DNA from: Paenibacillus cookii
GTDB lineage: Bacteria; Bacillota; Bacilli; Paenibacillales; Paenibacillaceae
Reading direction: 5' to 3'
NCBI RefSeq assembly: GCF_018333375.1
Contig: NZ_BORW01000017.1
Span: 41,444-105,443 of the forward strand
DNA length: 64,000 nucleotides
The notes under the pieces are model-generated. The model did not search any database. It was not told where the DNA came from and worked only from the letters and a program-made list of their open reading frames with translations. The translations under genes were made by a program, and so were the position numbers. Positions 51,070-60,736 of this stretch are shown in pieces. The first letter of the stretch is position 1; each line of letters opens with the position of its first letter.

Positions 51070-53436
51070 ATGAAGACAGGCATGGACTTGAACGATCAGG
51101 ATTGGCAGGACGAACAGCGGCGGGTCGATTCGGTTACCCGGAAAATCGCCGTCCGCAAAGAAGCGCTTGAGGCCGACGTAGGCGTCGTCCGGGGCGATGT
51201 CGTCGAGCTGCGCAAGGATTTCTGGGACGAAGTCCGGGTCAATTTCAGCAGTTCCGACGATCTGGGAGAAACGTCCACCAGCTTGCGTCAGCAATCCCAA
51301 GTGTTGTCCGAGCGCGAACGGGCGCACCTGCAGGCTTCGGAAACGCTGAAGAAACTGAGGCTGCTCGTCAAATCGCCGTATTTCGGACGGATCGATTTTA
51401 AGGAAGAAGGACAAACGGGAACGGAAAAAATCTATCTCGGCATCGCCTCGTTCCTTGACGACGATCAGGAAACGTTCCTCGTGTACGACTGGCGCGCCCC
51501 GGTATCGAGCCTCTATTACGACTGGGCGCCCGGCCCGGCTTCCTACGAGACGCCAAGCGGCGAAATCAGCGGCCGAATGGAGCTTAAACGCCAGTTCGTC
51601 ATCCGCGACGGACGCATCAAGGTCATGTTCGACACCGGCGTCACCATCGGAGACGAGCTGCTGCAGCAGGTGCTCAGCCATTCTTCCGACAACCAGATGA
51701 AAAGCATCGTGGCAACGATCCAGAAGGAGCAAAACGCGGTGATCCGCAACGACAAAAGCCGGATGCTTATCGTTCAGGGTGCCGCCGGAAGCGGAAAGAC
51801 CTCGGCCGCGCTCCAAAGGGTCGCCTATTTATTGTATAAATATCGGGAATCGCTAAAGTCGGACCAGGTGATCCTGTTTTCCCCGAACCCGATGTTCAAC
51901 AGCTACGTTTCGACCGTGCTGCCCGAACTTGGGGAGGAAAACATGCTGCAGACCACCTTCCAGGCTTATCTGGAGCACCGGCTCGGCCGGGATTTCGACC
52001 TGGAGGACGTCTTTTCGCAGATGGAGACGATTTTGAAGGCCGAGGAAGGTCCGTGGCTGAAGGTCAAACGCGCGTCGATCGCGTACAAATCGTCTACGGC
52101 GTTCCTCGATACGATGCAGAGATACAAGGACCGCTTGGAGCAAAGCGGAATGAAATTCAAGCCGGTCCGGTTCAAAGGCCGCCTGATCGTTTCCGAGCAG
52201 GCGATGCAGGAGAAATTTTACGGCTTCGACCCGGGGATCCGTCTTGCCAACCGCGTGGAACTGCTCAAGGATTGGCTGCTGAAGGAGCTTGCGCAGTTCG
52301 CCAAGCAGGAACGGAAGGAGCCCTGGGTCGACGAACAAATTCAGCTGCTTGACCCCGACGAATACCAGAAGGCATATACGCGCGTCCGCCGCAAGCAAGG
52401 GGCCAAAAGCGAAACCTTCGACGACTTTGACCGCGAACGCAGCCTGCTTGCGAAAATGGTCGTCAACGAGTGGCTGAAGCCGGTGCGGAAATGGATCAAG
52501 CGGATGCGGTTCGTGGACGTGAAGGCGATGTATCAGGAGCTGTTCCTGAACCGGGACTTGTTCATAAGCGTCAGCGCGGACGGCAAGCTCCCGGAAGAAT
52601 ATGAGGAAATCGGCAGGCAGACGGTCGGGGAGATGAACGAAGGAAGGCTTCCTTATGAAGACGTAACCCCGTATCTGTATTTGCAGGATCTTCTGAAGGG
52701 GTTCCAAACCAACAACGTCATCCGCCATGTTTTCATCGATGAAGTGCAGGATTACTCCCCGTTCCAGCTGGAATACGTCAAACGGATCTTCCCGCGTGCG
52801 CGGATGACGGCGCTCGGGGACCTGAACCAGGGAATCTATGCGCATACCGATGCGCTTGAAGGCAGCTTGGAATCGCTCAAAAAGCTGTACGGGGAGGAGT
52901 CGACCGAGGTCATCTCCCTGACGCGAAGCTACCGTTCGACGCTTGAAATCGTCGAATTCACGCGAAGCATGATGCCGGGGGGCGAATCGATCATTCCTTT
53001 CAACCGGCATGGGGAAAAACCCCGGCTGCATCTGGCGGGCGGCAGGGAAGAGCTGCACCGCGCCATCGTCGGGCATATCCAAAACCTGAACAGCCAAGGC
53101 TACGAACATACGGCGATCATATGCAAAACGGCCGAGGAATGCGAGCAGGTCTACGAGGCTTTGAAAGAGCGTCTTCCGCTGAAAAAAATCGCCAAAACGA
53201 CGCCGTCGTTCGTCACGGGGACCCTCGTGATTCCGTCCTATCTGGCCAAAGGCGTGGAATTCGACGCGGTGGTCATCTATGACGCCTCGGCGGACTCGTA
53301 CAGCCGGGAATCCGAGCGCAAGCTGTTTTATACCGCCTGCACGCGGGCGATGCATCAGCTCCGCATGTTCAGCCTGGGCGAGCCTTGCCGCTTTATTCAG
53401 GACGCGGACCCGGATAAATACGTCGTCGAAACATAA
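51070..53436 (+). CDS. HelD-like RNA polymerase recycling factor (UvrD/Rep-type ATPase)
   Basis: A 788-residue superfamily 1 helicase-like protein of the HelD class. Such proteins prise stalled RNA polymerase off nucleic acids using ATP. An N-terminal coiled coil (about 5-110, the secondary-channel arm) precedes LVYDWRAPVSSLYYD. Walker A is QGAAGSGKTSAA (about 236-247), Walker B is FIDEVQDYSPFQ (about 556-567), and RSYRSTLEIV and YTACTRAMHQL complete the helicase motifs. The start is uncertain: the ATG at 51070 abuts AAAGGGG, while an ATG at 51082 has it 12 nt upstream. It stands alone with a terminator behind. Confidence 0.87.
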   Translation: MKTGMDLNDQDWQDEQRRVDSVTRKIAVRKEALEADVGVVRGDVVELRKDFWDEVRVNFSSSDDLGETSTSLRQQSQVLSERERAHLQASETLKKLRLLVKSPYFGRIDFKEEGQTGTEKIYLGIASFLDDDQETFLVYDWRAPVSSLYYDWAPGPASYETPSGEISGRMELKRQFVIRDGRIKVMFDTGVTIGDELLQQVLSHSSDNQMKSIVATIQKEQNAVIRNDKSRMLIVQGAAGSGKTSAALQRVAYLLYKYRESLKSDQVILFSPNPMFNSYVSTVLPELGEENMLQTTFQAYLEHRLGRDFDLEDVFSQMETILKAEEGPWLKVKRASIAYKSSTAFLDTMQRYKDRLEQSGMKFKPVRFKGRLIVSEQAMQEKFYGFDPGIRLANRVELLKDWLLKELAQFAKQERKEPWVDEQIQLLDPDEYQKAYTRVRRKQGAKSETFDDFDRERSLLAKMVVNEWLKPVRKWIKRMRFVDVKAMYQELFLNRDLFISVSADGKLPEEYEEIGRQTVGEMNEGRLPYEDVTPYLYLQDLLKGFQTNNVIRHVFIDEVQDYSPFQLEYVKRIFPRARMTALGDLNQGIYAHTDALEGSLESLKKLYGEESTEVISLTRSYRSTLEIVEFTRSMMPGGESIIPFNRHGEKPRLHLAGGREELHRAIVGHIQNLNSQGYEHTAIICKTAEECEQVYEALKERLPLKKIAKTTPSFVTGTLVIPSYLAKGVEFDAVVIYDASADSYSRESERKLFYTACTRAMHQLRMFSLGEPCRFIQDADPDKYVVET

Positions 53437-53452
53437 ACAGGCTGACCGAAAT

Positions 53453-53491
53453 GCCGCCGTCCCAGCGTTTGCCGCTTGGGGCGGCGGTTTT
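53453..53491 (+). terminator. Terminator of the helD-like gene
   Basis: A GC-rich stem, CCGCCGTCCCAGCG with CGCTTGGGGCGGCGG, is followed by TTTT. Confidence 0.7.
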
Positions 53492-53559
53492 GCATAGTTC
53501 CGGACAAAAGAAACCACAATATAACGAGTTGGTAACCGAACATAAAAGGTGGTTTAGTC

Positions 53560-54831
53560 ATGGAAGACAAAAAATGGGATTTGGCGGCCTTAGCCTCCAT
53601 TCCTTTAATCATGACCCTCGGCAACTCCATGCTGATTCCCATTTTGCCGCAAATTTCGCAGCAGCTCCATGTCGGTCCGTTCCAGGTCAGCATGCTGATT
53701 ACCGTCTACGCGGTGGTTGCCATCCTTCTGATTCCGATCGCGGGTTATTTATCCGACCGCTACGGCCGGAAAACCGTCATCATCCCCAGTTTGATCATTG
53801 CCGCCGTCGGTGGAGCGCTTTCCGGAGCGGCAGCTTGGATGACGGAGGGGCTCGCGGCTTATTGGATTATCCTTGGCGGCCGTTTCCTTCAGGGCATCGG
53901 AGCGGCCGGGGCTTTTCCGATCGTGCTGCCGCTCGTCGGAGACATGTTCAAGGAAGAGGACGACGTCAGCAAAAGCCTGGGGATCATCGAAACTTCCAAT
54001 ACCTTCGGCAAAGTACTGAGCCCCATCCTGGGAGCGGCTTTGGCTAGCGTGATCTGGTATTTGCCGTTTCTGAGCATCCCGGTCTTATGCGTGATTTCAT
54101 TGCTGATGGTTCTGTTTTTCGTCAAACCGCCCAAAAAGAAGGATGATCAAGACCACTCGATTGGCAGCTTCCTTCGCGATACAAAGGACATTTTGCGCGA
54201 AAAGGGAAGATGGCTGTACGCCATTTTTGCGGTCGGCGGCATCAGCATGTTCATTTTGTTCGGCGTCCTGTTTTATTTATCCGAAACGCTTGAAAGCAAA
54301 TACAGACTGGGCGGCGTCATCAAAGGGCTGGTGCTCGCGATTCCGCTTGCGGTGCTTTGCCTTGCGTCGTTTGTGGCCGGCAAAGTCATCGGGAAAAACA
54401 AGAAGCGGATGAAATGGACGGGATTCTGCGGCATGGCCGTACTGACCATATGCCTGGTCATTACCGGCTTCAGCGACCAAATCATTTTCGTCGTCGCGTT
54501 TTTTTCGTTATGCGGAGCCGGAATCGGCACGGTCCTGCCGTGCATGGATGCGCTGATCACCGAAGGCATCGACGAGAAGCAGCGCGGAACCATCACTTCC
54601 CTCTACAGCAGCATGCGTTTCATCGGGGTGTCCTTGGGCCCGCCGGCCGTTTCCCTTCTCATGAAAACTAACCACTGGGTTTTGTTCGGCGTCATGGCTG
54701 CGGTGGGCGCGGTCGGGGGATTGCTGACGCTGTTTGCGGTCAAACCGGAGGAAAATAAGACCGATAACCCGACGGAACGCAAATTCAAGCCATCCCCAGG
54801 CATGGCCGTAAAACGGGCCAAGGCCAGGTAA
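53560..54831 (+). CDS. MFS transporter, DHA1-type efflux
   Basis: A 423-residue carrier with 12 predicted helices. It has motif A in loop 2-3 as GYLSDRYGRKTVI and motif C-like GRFLQGIGAAGAFPIVLPLVG in helix 5, marking the drug:H+ antiporter-1 group. The basic tail (SPGMAVKRAKAR) is cytoplasmic. The start is the ATG at 53560 behind AAAGGTGG. Substrate unknown; no regulator is adjacent. Confidence 0.83.
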   Translation: MEDKKWDLAALASIPLIMTLGNSMLIPILPQISQQLHVGPFQVSMLITVYAVVAILLIPIAGYLSDRYGRKTVIIPSLIIAAVGGALSGAAAWMTEGLAAYWIILGGRFLQGIGAAGAFPIVLPLVGDMFKEEDDVSKSLGIIETSNTFGKVLSPILGAALASVIWYLPFLSIPVLCVISLLMVLFFVKPPKKKDDQDHSIGSFLRDTKDILREKGRWLYAIFAVGGISMFILFGVLFYLSETLESKYRLGGVIKGLVLAIPLAVLCLASFVAGKVIGKNKKRMKWTGFCGMAVLTICLVITGFSDQIIFVVAFFSLCGAGIGTVLPCMDALITEGIDEKQRGTITSLYSSMRFIGVSLGPPAVSLLMKTNHWVLFGVMAAVGAVGGLLTLFAVKPEENKTDNPTERKFKPSPGMAVKRAKAR

Positions 54832-54879
54832 GCTCTGCGAAAAAAACGCAAAAAGATTGTCATGTCTTCAGGCGCCGCC

Positions 54880-55176
54880 TTATACAATATAGTGATGTCC
54901 CCGTCCCTTGCGCCATTTGTTCCGCGTCTTGCCGTGTAAAGCGGCCGTGGAACGCCGCCCTAACCTTGGCCGGGAGCCGGCCCGCGTCATGGACGACAAC
55001 CGGCGGAACTACGAAAACGCACCCGTGCAACGCGGTATCCCATGCCGATACGGACGAATGATGCATCGAATCAGCACTCTTCCCGCGGCCCCAAGTGATG
55101 GTCGGGCTCCCGTCGTTCCAAGGGAGGGACATCCGGTTCGATGGAACGGCCCCAAAATGATATTTTGGGGCTTTTT
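54880..55176 (+). ncRNA. Candidate independent structured RNA with promoter and terminator
   Basis: A 589-nt gap (54832-55420) has no supported ORF but holds a transcription-unit layout. TTGTCA (54857-54862) and TTATAC/TATACA (about 54880-54886) precede position 54895. From there ATGTCCC and TCCCTTG (54895-54910) pair with CAAGGGAGGGACAT (55119-55132), closing the ends by 14 bp. Inside are GTTCC/GGAAC, GGCCGG-GAG-CCGGCC and GTATC/GATAC hairpins. GCCCCAAAAT/ATTTTGGGGC with TTTTT (55149-55176) terminates it. It does not match the SRP RNA, T-box or tmRNA motifs I know. Confidence 0.5.
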
Positions 55177-55420
55177 GCGGTTCGGATGCGGTTTCGGATT
55201 ACGTTTTCGGATCGGATTATGTTCATAGACAGGCTGCCCATCATTCAAAGACGCAACCGCACTCCGGTTTCCGTCTTTTTTTGTTTTTGCGGTTTATGCG
55301 AATGAATCAAATATAAGAACAAAAAAAACGGGTGCCAAAACAAACATTATCTGTTATAATCAAGTCAATTCAAACATAAACAAATGAAAACAAAACAATT
55401 CGGTACGGGAGGCATCATTC
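55177..55420 (+). promoter_or_regulatory. Second terminator-like hairpin, rhaEW promoter and repeat-rich leader
   Basis: AAAGACG...CGTCTTTTTTT (about 55247-55282) is a second strong terminator-like hairpin. The rhaEW promoter is GTGCCA (55332-55337), 17 bp, TATAAT (55355-55360). CAAACATAAACAAATG (55371-55386) just past the start point resembles the A-rich repeat before rhaD and may be the DeoR operator. Confidence 0.5.
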
Positions 55421-57487
55421 ATGGTTCAAAGTCTTTGGAATAACGCAGAAGCATCCAAACATAAAGCGGGCGTGGAAGAGCTCGTATACCGCTCCAACCT
55501 GATCGGCAGCGACCGGAGCGTATGCAACTGGGGAGGCGGCAATACGTCGCTGAAAACGGTGGAAAAGGATTTTCGCGGCCGAGACGTGGAGGTCATGTGG
55601 GTGAAGGGCAGCGGCTCCGACCTGGCGACGATGAAAGCCCAGCATTTTACGGGACTTCGGCTTGAGGATATCCGGCCGCTGATCGAACGCGACGAAATGC
55701 CGGACGAGGAAATGGTCGCATATTTGTCCCACTGCATGATCGACAGCAAACATCCGAGAGCTTCGATCGAAACGCTGCTGCACGCATTCCTGCCTTACCC
55801 GCACGTGGACCATACCCATCCGGACGCCATCATCAGCCTGTGCTGCGCGGATAACGGCAAAGAAATCGCGAAAGAAATTTACGGGGATACCTTCGTGTGG
55901 GTGCCGTACATCCGTCCGGGCTTCACGTTATCGAAAATGATCGCCGAAGGCGTCAAAAACAACCCGAACGCCCAGCTCGTGCTAATGGAAAAACACGGCC
56001 TCGTCACTTGGGGCGAAACGTCGGAAGCGTGCTACAACCAAACGATCGCGATGATCCAAAAAGCCGAAAGCTACATCAACGAACGGATTCAAGAGGATCG
56101 GGTGTTTGGCGGACGCCAAGCGGAAACGCTGCCGGAAGAGGAGCGCAAAGCCATCCTCGCGGAAGTGATGCCGGTCATTCGCGGCGCGGTCAGCGACGGC
56201 AAAAAAATGATCTGCACGTACGATGACGGGGACGACGTGCTTCAGTTCGTCAACAGCAAAAACGCCAAAGAGCTTTCCCAAGTCGGCGCAGCTTGCCCGG
56301 ACCATCTGGTGCATACGAAACGCGTTCCGCTGTACGTCGAATGGGCGCCGTCCACCGGGGCAGCCGGACTGAAGGAAGCCGTTCGCAGCGGAATCGAAGC
56401 CTATAAAGAGGAATATAAAGCTTATTTCGAACGGAACAAACACGAGGGCGACGTCATGTTCGAAGCGGCTCCGCGCGTGATCCTCATCCCGGGGATCGGC
56501 ATGGTGAACACGGGAAAAAGCGTGGCGATGGCCGGCGTCAGCGGCGCGCTGTACCACCGCGCGATTGCCGTCATGAAAGGCGCAACGGCGCTGGGCGAAT
56601 TCGTGTCGCTGAACGAAAACGAATCCTATAACGTGGAATATTGGCCGCTTGAGCTGTATAAGCTGACGTTGGCTCCGGCCGAAGCGGAATTTTCCCGCAA
56701 AGTCGCCTTCATCACCGGCGGCGCCGGCGGCATCGGCAGCGAAACGGCGCGGCGCCTCGTTTCCGAAGGGGCTCACGTCGTTTTGGCCGACCTCAATCTT
56801 GAAGGAGCCGAGAAGGTTGCGGCCGAAATCAACGCGCAGTATGGCGAAGGACGGGCCAAAGCAGTGAAAATGGACGTTACCAGTGAAGAAATGGTGATCG
56901 CGGCGTTGGGCGAAACGGCGCTGGCATACGGCGGCGTGGATATTATCGTCAACAATGCGGGGCTGGCGACTTCGAGCCCGTTCGACGAAACGTCGCTCAA
57001 GGAATGGAACCTGAACATGAACGTGCTGGGCACGGGGTATTTCCTTGTGGCACGCGAGGCGTTCAAGCAAATGAAAGAGCAGGGGCTCGGCGGCAGCATG
57101 ATTTTCGTCGGCTCGAAAAACTCCGTTTACGCAGGCAAAAACGTGACGGCCTACAGCTCGGTCAAAGCGCTTGAAGCGCATCTGGCGCGCTGCATCGCCG
57201 CCGAGGGCGGGGAGCACGACATCCGCGTCAACACGATTTTGCCGGACGCGATCCTGCAGGGCTCCGCGATCTGGAATTCGAACTGGCGCAACGAGCGCGC
57301 CGCGGCTTACGGCATCGAACCGGACCAGCTGGAAGAGCATTACCGGAAGAGAACGACGCTGCTCGTCAACATTTATCCGAAGGACGTGGCGGAAGGCATC
57401 GCCTTCTTCGCATCGTCGAAAGCCGAAAAAACGACGGGCTGCATGCTGACGATCGACGGCGGGGTGCCTGCCGCGTTCACGCGCTGA
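55421..57487 (+). CDS. rhaEW: Bifunctional rhamnulose-1-phosphate aldolase / L-lactaldehyde dehydrogenase
   Basis: A 688-residue fusion. The N-terminal class II aldolase domain (about 1-420) has NWGGGNTSLK (35-44), zinc ligands in HVDHTHPDAI (about 127-136) and LMEKHGLVTWG. The C-terminal short-chain dehydrogenase (about 430-688) has FITGGAGGIGSETA, NNAGLAT and a catalytic YSSVK (Tyr near 578). It cleaves rhamnulose-1-phosphate and oxidises the lactaldehyde to lactate with NAD. It corresponds to YuxG/RhaEW of Bacillales. The start is the ATG at 55421 behind GGGAGG. It leads a group with lutABC-like genes and a DeoR regulator, forming a rhamnose-to-lactate-to-pyruvate unit. Confidence 0.92.
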   Translation: MVQSLWNNAEASKHKAGVEELVYRSNLIGSDRSVCNWGGGNTSLKTVEKDFRGRDVEVMWVKGSGSDLATMKAQHFTGLRLEDIRPLIERDEMPDEEMVAYLSHCMIDSKHPRASIETLLHAFLPYPHVDHTHPDAIISLCCADNGKEIAKEIYGDTFVWVPYIRPGFTLSKMIAEGVKNNPNAQLVLMEKHGLVTWGETSEACYNQTIAMIQKAESYINERIQEDRVFGGRQAETLPEEERKAILAEVMPVIRGAVSDGKKMICTYDDGDDVLQFVNSKNAKELSQVGAACPDHLVHTKRVPLYVEWAPSTGAAGLKEAVRSGIEAYKEEYKAYFERNKHEGDVMFEAAPRVILIPGIGMVNTGKSVAMAGVSGALYHRAIAVMKGATALGEFVSLNENESYNVEYWPLELYKLTLAPAEAEFSRKVAFITGGAGGIGSETARRLVSEGAHVVLADLNLEGAEKVAAEINAQYGEGRAKAVKMDVTSEEMVIAALGETALAYGGVDIIVNNAGLATSSPFDETSLKEWNLNMNVLGTGYFLVAREAFKQMKEQGLGGSMIFVGSKNSVYAGKNVTAYSSVKALEAHLARCIAAEGGEHDIRVNTILPDAILQGSAIWNSNWRNERAAAYGIEPDQLEEHYRKRTTLLVNIYPKDVAEGIAFFASSKAEKTTGCMLTIDGGVPAAFTR

Positions 57488-57664
57488 TTCCCGGTTTGCG
57501 CCCGGCTCACGATTATCTTTTGATCCCATGAACAACGCAATCCCCGCCATGTCCGAAAAGAGCGCCGTACACGCCTCGTCCCCGGGCATGTGGGGATTGA
57601 TTTTCTATCCGGGCCATGGGCCGGCTCGAATGTTGCGCTTAGCGCAAAGGAGGAGAATGCTAGG

Positions 57665-58414
57665 ATGAAAGTGTCGCTTTTTATTACCTGCATCAGCGAT
57701 GCGCTGTTTCCGCCGATCGGCGAAGCGATGTCGCAGCTGCTTGCCCGCTACGGCGTCAGGCTGGATTTTCCGAAGGTGCAGACCTGCTGCGGCCAGCCGG
57801 CCTTCAACAGCGGTTATTGGGACGAAGCAAAAGCTTCGGCCAAAACGATTTTGGAAGCGTTTGACGACAGCGATTTCGTGATTGCGCCTTCGGGTTCGTG
57901 CACGGGCATGATCCATCATTATTATCCGAAGCTGTTCGAACACGACGCCGCACTGCTTGAAAAAAGCCGCCGGCTTCAAGAAAAGACGTACGAATTTACC
58001 CAATTCCTCGTCCAGGTGCTGGGCGTGACGGATGTCGGGGCGTATTTTCCGCATAAGGTTACCTACCATCCTTCCTGCCACGGCACGCGTCTGCTGGGAA
58101 TCAAGGACGAGCTGATGGAGCTGATGAGCCATGTCGAAGGCATGGAATACGTTCCGCTTCCTTATGCCGAAGACTGCTGCGGTTTTGGCGGGACGTTTGC
58201 CGTCAAGATGAGCGAAATTTCCGGGGCGATGGTCGAAGAAAAAAGCCAGCATGTGCTGGAGACGGAAGCCGAGGTGCTCGTCGGCCTGGACATGGGCTGC
58301 CTGCTGAACATCGGCGGCAACCTGAAATTCCAGGGGAAGCCGGTCCGCGTGATGCATCTGGCCGAACTGCTGTACGAAGGGGTGAGGAACCGTGAGCAAA
58401 CCGCAGGGGTCTAA
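57665..58414 (+). CDS. lutA: LutA-like lactate utilisation Fe-S protein
   Basis: A 249-residue protein with two CCG-domain cysteine motifs, TCCGQPAFNSG (about 38-48) and DCCGFGGTFAV (about 178-188), binding an Fe-S cluster. With LutB and LutC it oxidises L-lactate to pyruvate. The start is the ATG at 57665 behind AAAGGAGG; the open frame extends 75 nt further without a site. It overlaps lutB by 23 nt. Here the lactate would come from RhaEW. Confidence 0.9.
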   Translation: MKVSLFITCISDALFPPIGEAMSQLLARYGVRLDFPKVQTCCGQPAFNSGYWDEAKASAKTILEAFDDSDFVIAPSGSCTGMIHHYYPKLFEHDAALLEKSRRLQEKTYEFTQFLVQVLGVTDVGAYFPHKVTYHPSCHGTRLLGIKDELMELMSHVEGMEYVPLPYAEDCCGFGGTFAVKMSEISGAMVEEKSQHVLETEAEVLVGLDMGCLLNIGGNLKFQGKPVRVMHLAELLYEGVRNREQTAGV

Positions 58415-59891
58415 CGTCAAGGAGCGCGCGAGAACCGCCCTCCAAGACGAATTTCTGATCGATGCCGTCAAATTTACGACGGAAAGGCTGAAAAACGGCA
58501 AAAAAGCGGCGACGGCCGAACACGGCAACTGGGAGGAATGGCGGGAGCGCGGCCGGCAAATCCGGGCCCACACGGTTGCCCATCTGGATTATTATTTGAG
58601 CCGGTTCATCGAAAATGCCCGCGCCCAAGGCGTCCACGTGCATTTTGCGCCGGAGGGGAAGGATGCGGCACGGATCGCCATGGACATCGCGAAACACCGG
58701 GGCGCGAAATCGGTCGTCAAATCCAAGTCGATGGTGTCCGAGGAGGTCCACATCAACGAGGCTTTCGAACAGATCGGCATCGAGTCGATCGAAAGCGATT
58801 TGGGCGAATACATCATCCAGCTGGCCAACGAACCGCCGTCCCATATCATTATTCCGGCCATTCACAAAAACCGCCGCCAAATCGCGGAGCTGCTGTCGAA
58901 GGAAGCCGGGGAGACGCTGCCGCCCGAGACGCAGGTGCTCGCAGGTTTTGCGAGACGCAAGCTGCGCGACAAATTCCTTGAGGCGGACATCGGGCTGACG
59001 GGCTGCAATTTCGGCATCGCCGAAACGGGGACCGTCGTCATTTTCGAAAACGAAGGCAACGCCCGCATGGTCAGCACGGTGCCTAAAATCCAGATCACGC
59101 TGATGGGCATGGAACGTCTGATTCCGACATGGGACGATCTGGAGGTGATGGCCACGCTGCTGCCGAGATCGGCGACCGGCCAGAAAATGACCATGTACAT
59201 GTCCGGCATTACGGGCCCCAAGCGGACGGAGGACGGGGACGGTCCGGAGGAAATGCATGTCATCATCGTCGACAACGGCAGGTCGCTGCAGCTCGGGGAC
59301 CCGGATTTCCAGGAGCTGCTCAACTGCATCCGCTGCGGCGCCTGCTTGAACGCTTGCCCGGTGTACCGGCATATCGGGGGCCATTCTTATCCGGGAACCT
59401 ACAGCGGCCCGATCGGTGCGGTGCTGACCCCGGCGCTCAACAAAAATGCGGAGGAGTGGCATGACATCGCCAATGCGTCCAGCCTGTGCGGCGCCTGTTA
59501 CGAAGCCTGTCCCGTCAAAATCCCGCTTCACGACATGCTCGTGTACCTTCGCAACCGGAAAGTGGAACGAGGGGTGACCGCGCCCGGCGAAAAAATGGCG
59601 ATGAGAGGCTTCAAAATGCTGATGGGCAGCCATGCCTGGTTCGAGAGGGCGGTAAAAGCAGGGCAGCTGGGCCAAAAGCTGCTGGTTCGCGGCGGAGTCA
59701 TCAAATCCAGGATCGGCCCGCTCGGCGGCTGGACGGCATACCGGCATATTCCGGCGCTGCCTAAAAAATCGTTCCGGGAGCAGTGGACGAAAGTGACGGC
59801 GGAGGCCGAAAATTCGTTCAAGCCGATGACGGATGAAATGAAGTCCCGCATGGAAAAGATCGTTCAGTCGCGGGCGAAGGGAGGGCATTAA
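58392..59891 (+). CDS. lutB: LutB-like lactate utilisation ferredoxin-type protein
   Basis: A 499-residue protein. The N-terminal LUD domain carries the substrate region (VKSKSMVSEEVHINEAFE; LTGCNFGIAETGTVV). Near the C-terminus are two 4Fe-4S sites, CIRCGACLNACPVY (about 313-326) and CGACYEACPVKIPL (about 363-376). It is the electron-transfer subunit of the lactate oxidation complex. The start is GTG at 58392 inside lutA. Confidence 0.9.
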   Translation: MSKPQGSNVKERARTALQDEFLIDAVKFTTERLKNGKKAATAEHGNWEEWRERGRQIRAHTVAHLDYYLSRFIENARAQGVHVHFAPEGKDAARIAMDIAKHRGAKSVVKSKSMVSEEVHINEAFEQIGIESIESDLGEYIIQLANEPPSHIIIPAIHKNRRQIAELLSKEAGETLPPETQVLAGFARRKLRDKFLEADIGLTGCNFGIAETGTVVIFENEGNARMVSTVPKIQITLMGMERLIPTWDDLEVMATLLPRSATGQKMTMYMSGITGPKRTEDGDGPEEMHVIIVDNGRSLQLGDPDFQELLNCIRCGACLNACPVYRHIGGHSYPGTYSGPIGAVLTPALNKNAEEWHDIANASSLCGACYEACPVKIPLHDMLVYLRNRKVERGVTAPGEKMAMRGFKMLMGSHAWFERAVKAGQLGQKLLVRGGVIKSRIGPLGGWTAYRHIPALPKKSFREQWTKVTAEAENSFKPMTDEMKSRMEKIVQSRAKGGH

Positions 59892-59893
59892 AC

Positions 59894-60619
59894 ATGGCCA
59901 AATCCGATCCGGAATTTCTTGCCCGATTAGACCGCGAATCGCGGGAGGCGGAAAAGCGGTTTATCGGCAACATCGCACACAGGCTGGGAAGACCGGCCGC
60001 CGGTCCGGCTCCGGTGCATCCGTACCGGGGGGCGCCGGATTTTTGGGCCTCCTATGAGCTGGGGACCGAAGAGAAAATCGGTCGTTTTATGGACAATTGG
60101 CGGGCTGCAGGCGGTTATCCCGAGCGAATCGCGTCCATGTCGGGCGTGCCTGAGGTCATCGCCCGCATCGCCAAAGAGCGGCAGGCGCGGTCGACGATCC
60201 GGCAAAACCTGCCGGAGCTGGCAAGCCTGCAGCTGGAGAGCGTCCTGCCGGAGCTTTCGCATCATGCCTGGAACGGCCGGGATCACGAAGGCTCCCTGAA
60301 CATTTGCGAGCAGGCGGACGTGGGCATCGTCCTCGCGGATCATGCGGCGGCTTATACCGGCACGATCGTCGTTGCGTCCTCCGCGGACAAAGGCCGCTCG
60401 GTATCGCTGCTGCCGAACGTGCTTATTGCCGTTATCCCGGCGGAACGCATGTACACCCGGCTCGGCGAGGCGATGAGCCGGGTCGCAAGCATCCCGGCCG
60501 AACGTTTCCCTGCCGGAGTCCATTTTATTTCCGGACCAAGCCGGTCGTCGGACATCGAAAACGACCTCACGATCGGCGTGCACGGCCCGGGCGCGGCCTA
60601 TGCGCTGATCGTCGGATAG
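59894..60619 (+). CDS. lutC: LutC-like lactate utilisation protein
   Basis: A 241-residue LUD-domain protein, the third subunit of the LutABC lactate oxidation system. It has the family pattern EQADVGIVLADHAAAYTGTIVV, SLLPNVLIAVIPAERM and FISGPSRSSDIENDLTIGVHGP. It starts 3 nt after lutB, indicating one transcript. The N-terminal region (about 1-70) is less conserved. Confidence 0.88.
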   Translation: MAKSDPEFLARLDRESREAEKRFIGNIAHRLGRPAAGPAPVHPYRGAPDFWASYELGTEEKIGRFMDNWRAAGGYPERIASMSGVPEVIARIAKERQARSTIRQNLPELASLQLESVLPELSHHAWNGRDHEGSLNICEQADVGIVLADHAAAYTGTIVVASSADKGRSVSLLPNVLIAVIPAERMYTRLGEAMSRVASIPAERFPAGVHFISGPSRSSDIENDLTIGVHGPGAAYALIVG

Positions 60620-60654
60620 ACCTGTAGCGGGACATGCGCCTGCATCCTGAGATT

Positions 60655-60663
60655 TGGTATAAT
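60655..60663 (+). promoter_or_regulatory. Extended -10 promoter of the deoR-family gene
   Basis: TGG-TATAAT (60655-60663) gives an extended -10; the -35 is weak. It lies 74 bp before the regulator's start codon, so that gene can be transcribed apart from lutC. Confidence 0.5.
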
Positions 60664-60736
60664 AGGTTTTGTTTTCATGAACATTCCACGTTGTGATTCT
60701 GGCTGGCGGGAAGGCCGGCGATGAAAGAGGGTAGCT

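Noticed and set aside
54860..55132. 90-codon minus-strand ORF in the 589-nt gap
   Set aside because: No ribosome site before its ATG and no motif; the stretch is better explained as a structured RNA on the plus strand.
55982..57589. Long minus-strand ORF opposite rhaEW
   Set aside because: Shadow frame; rhaEW motifs and ribosome site are clear on the other strand.
58203..59888. Long minus-strand ORF opposite lutB
   Set aside because: Shadow frame; the lutB Fe-S motifs fix the coding strand.
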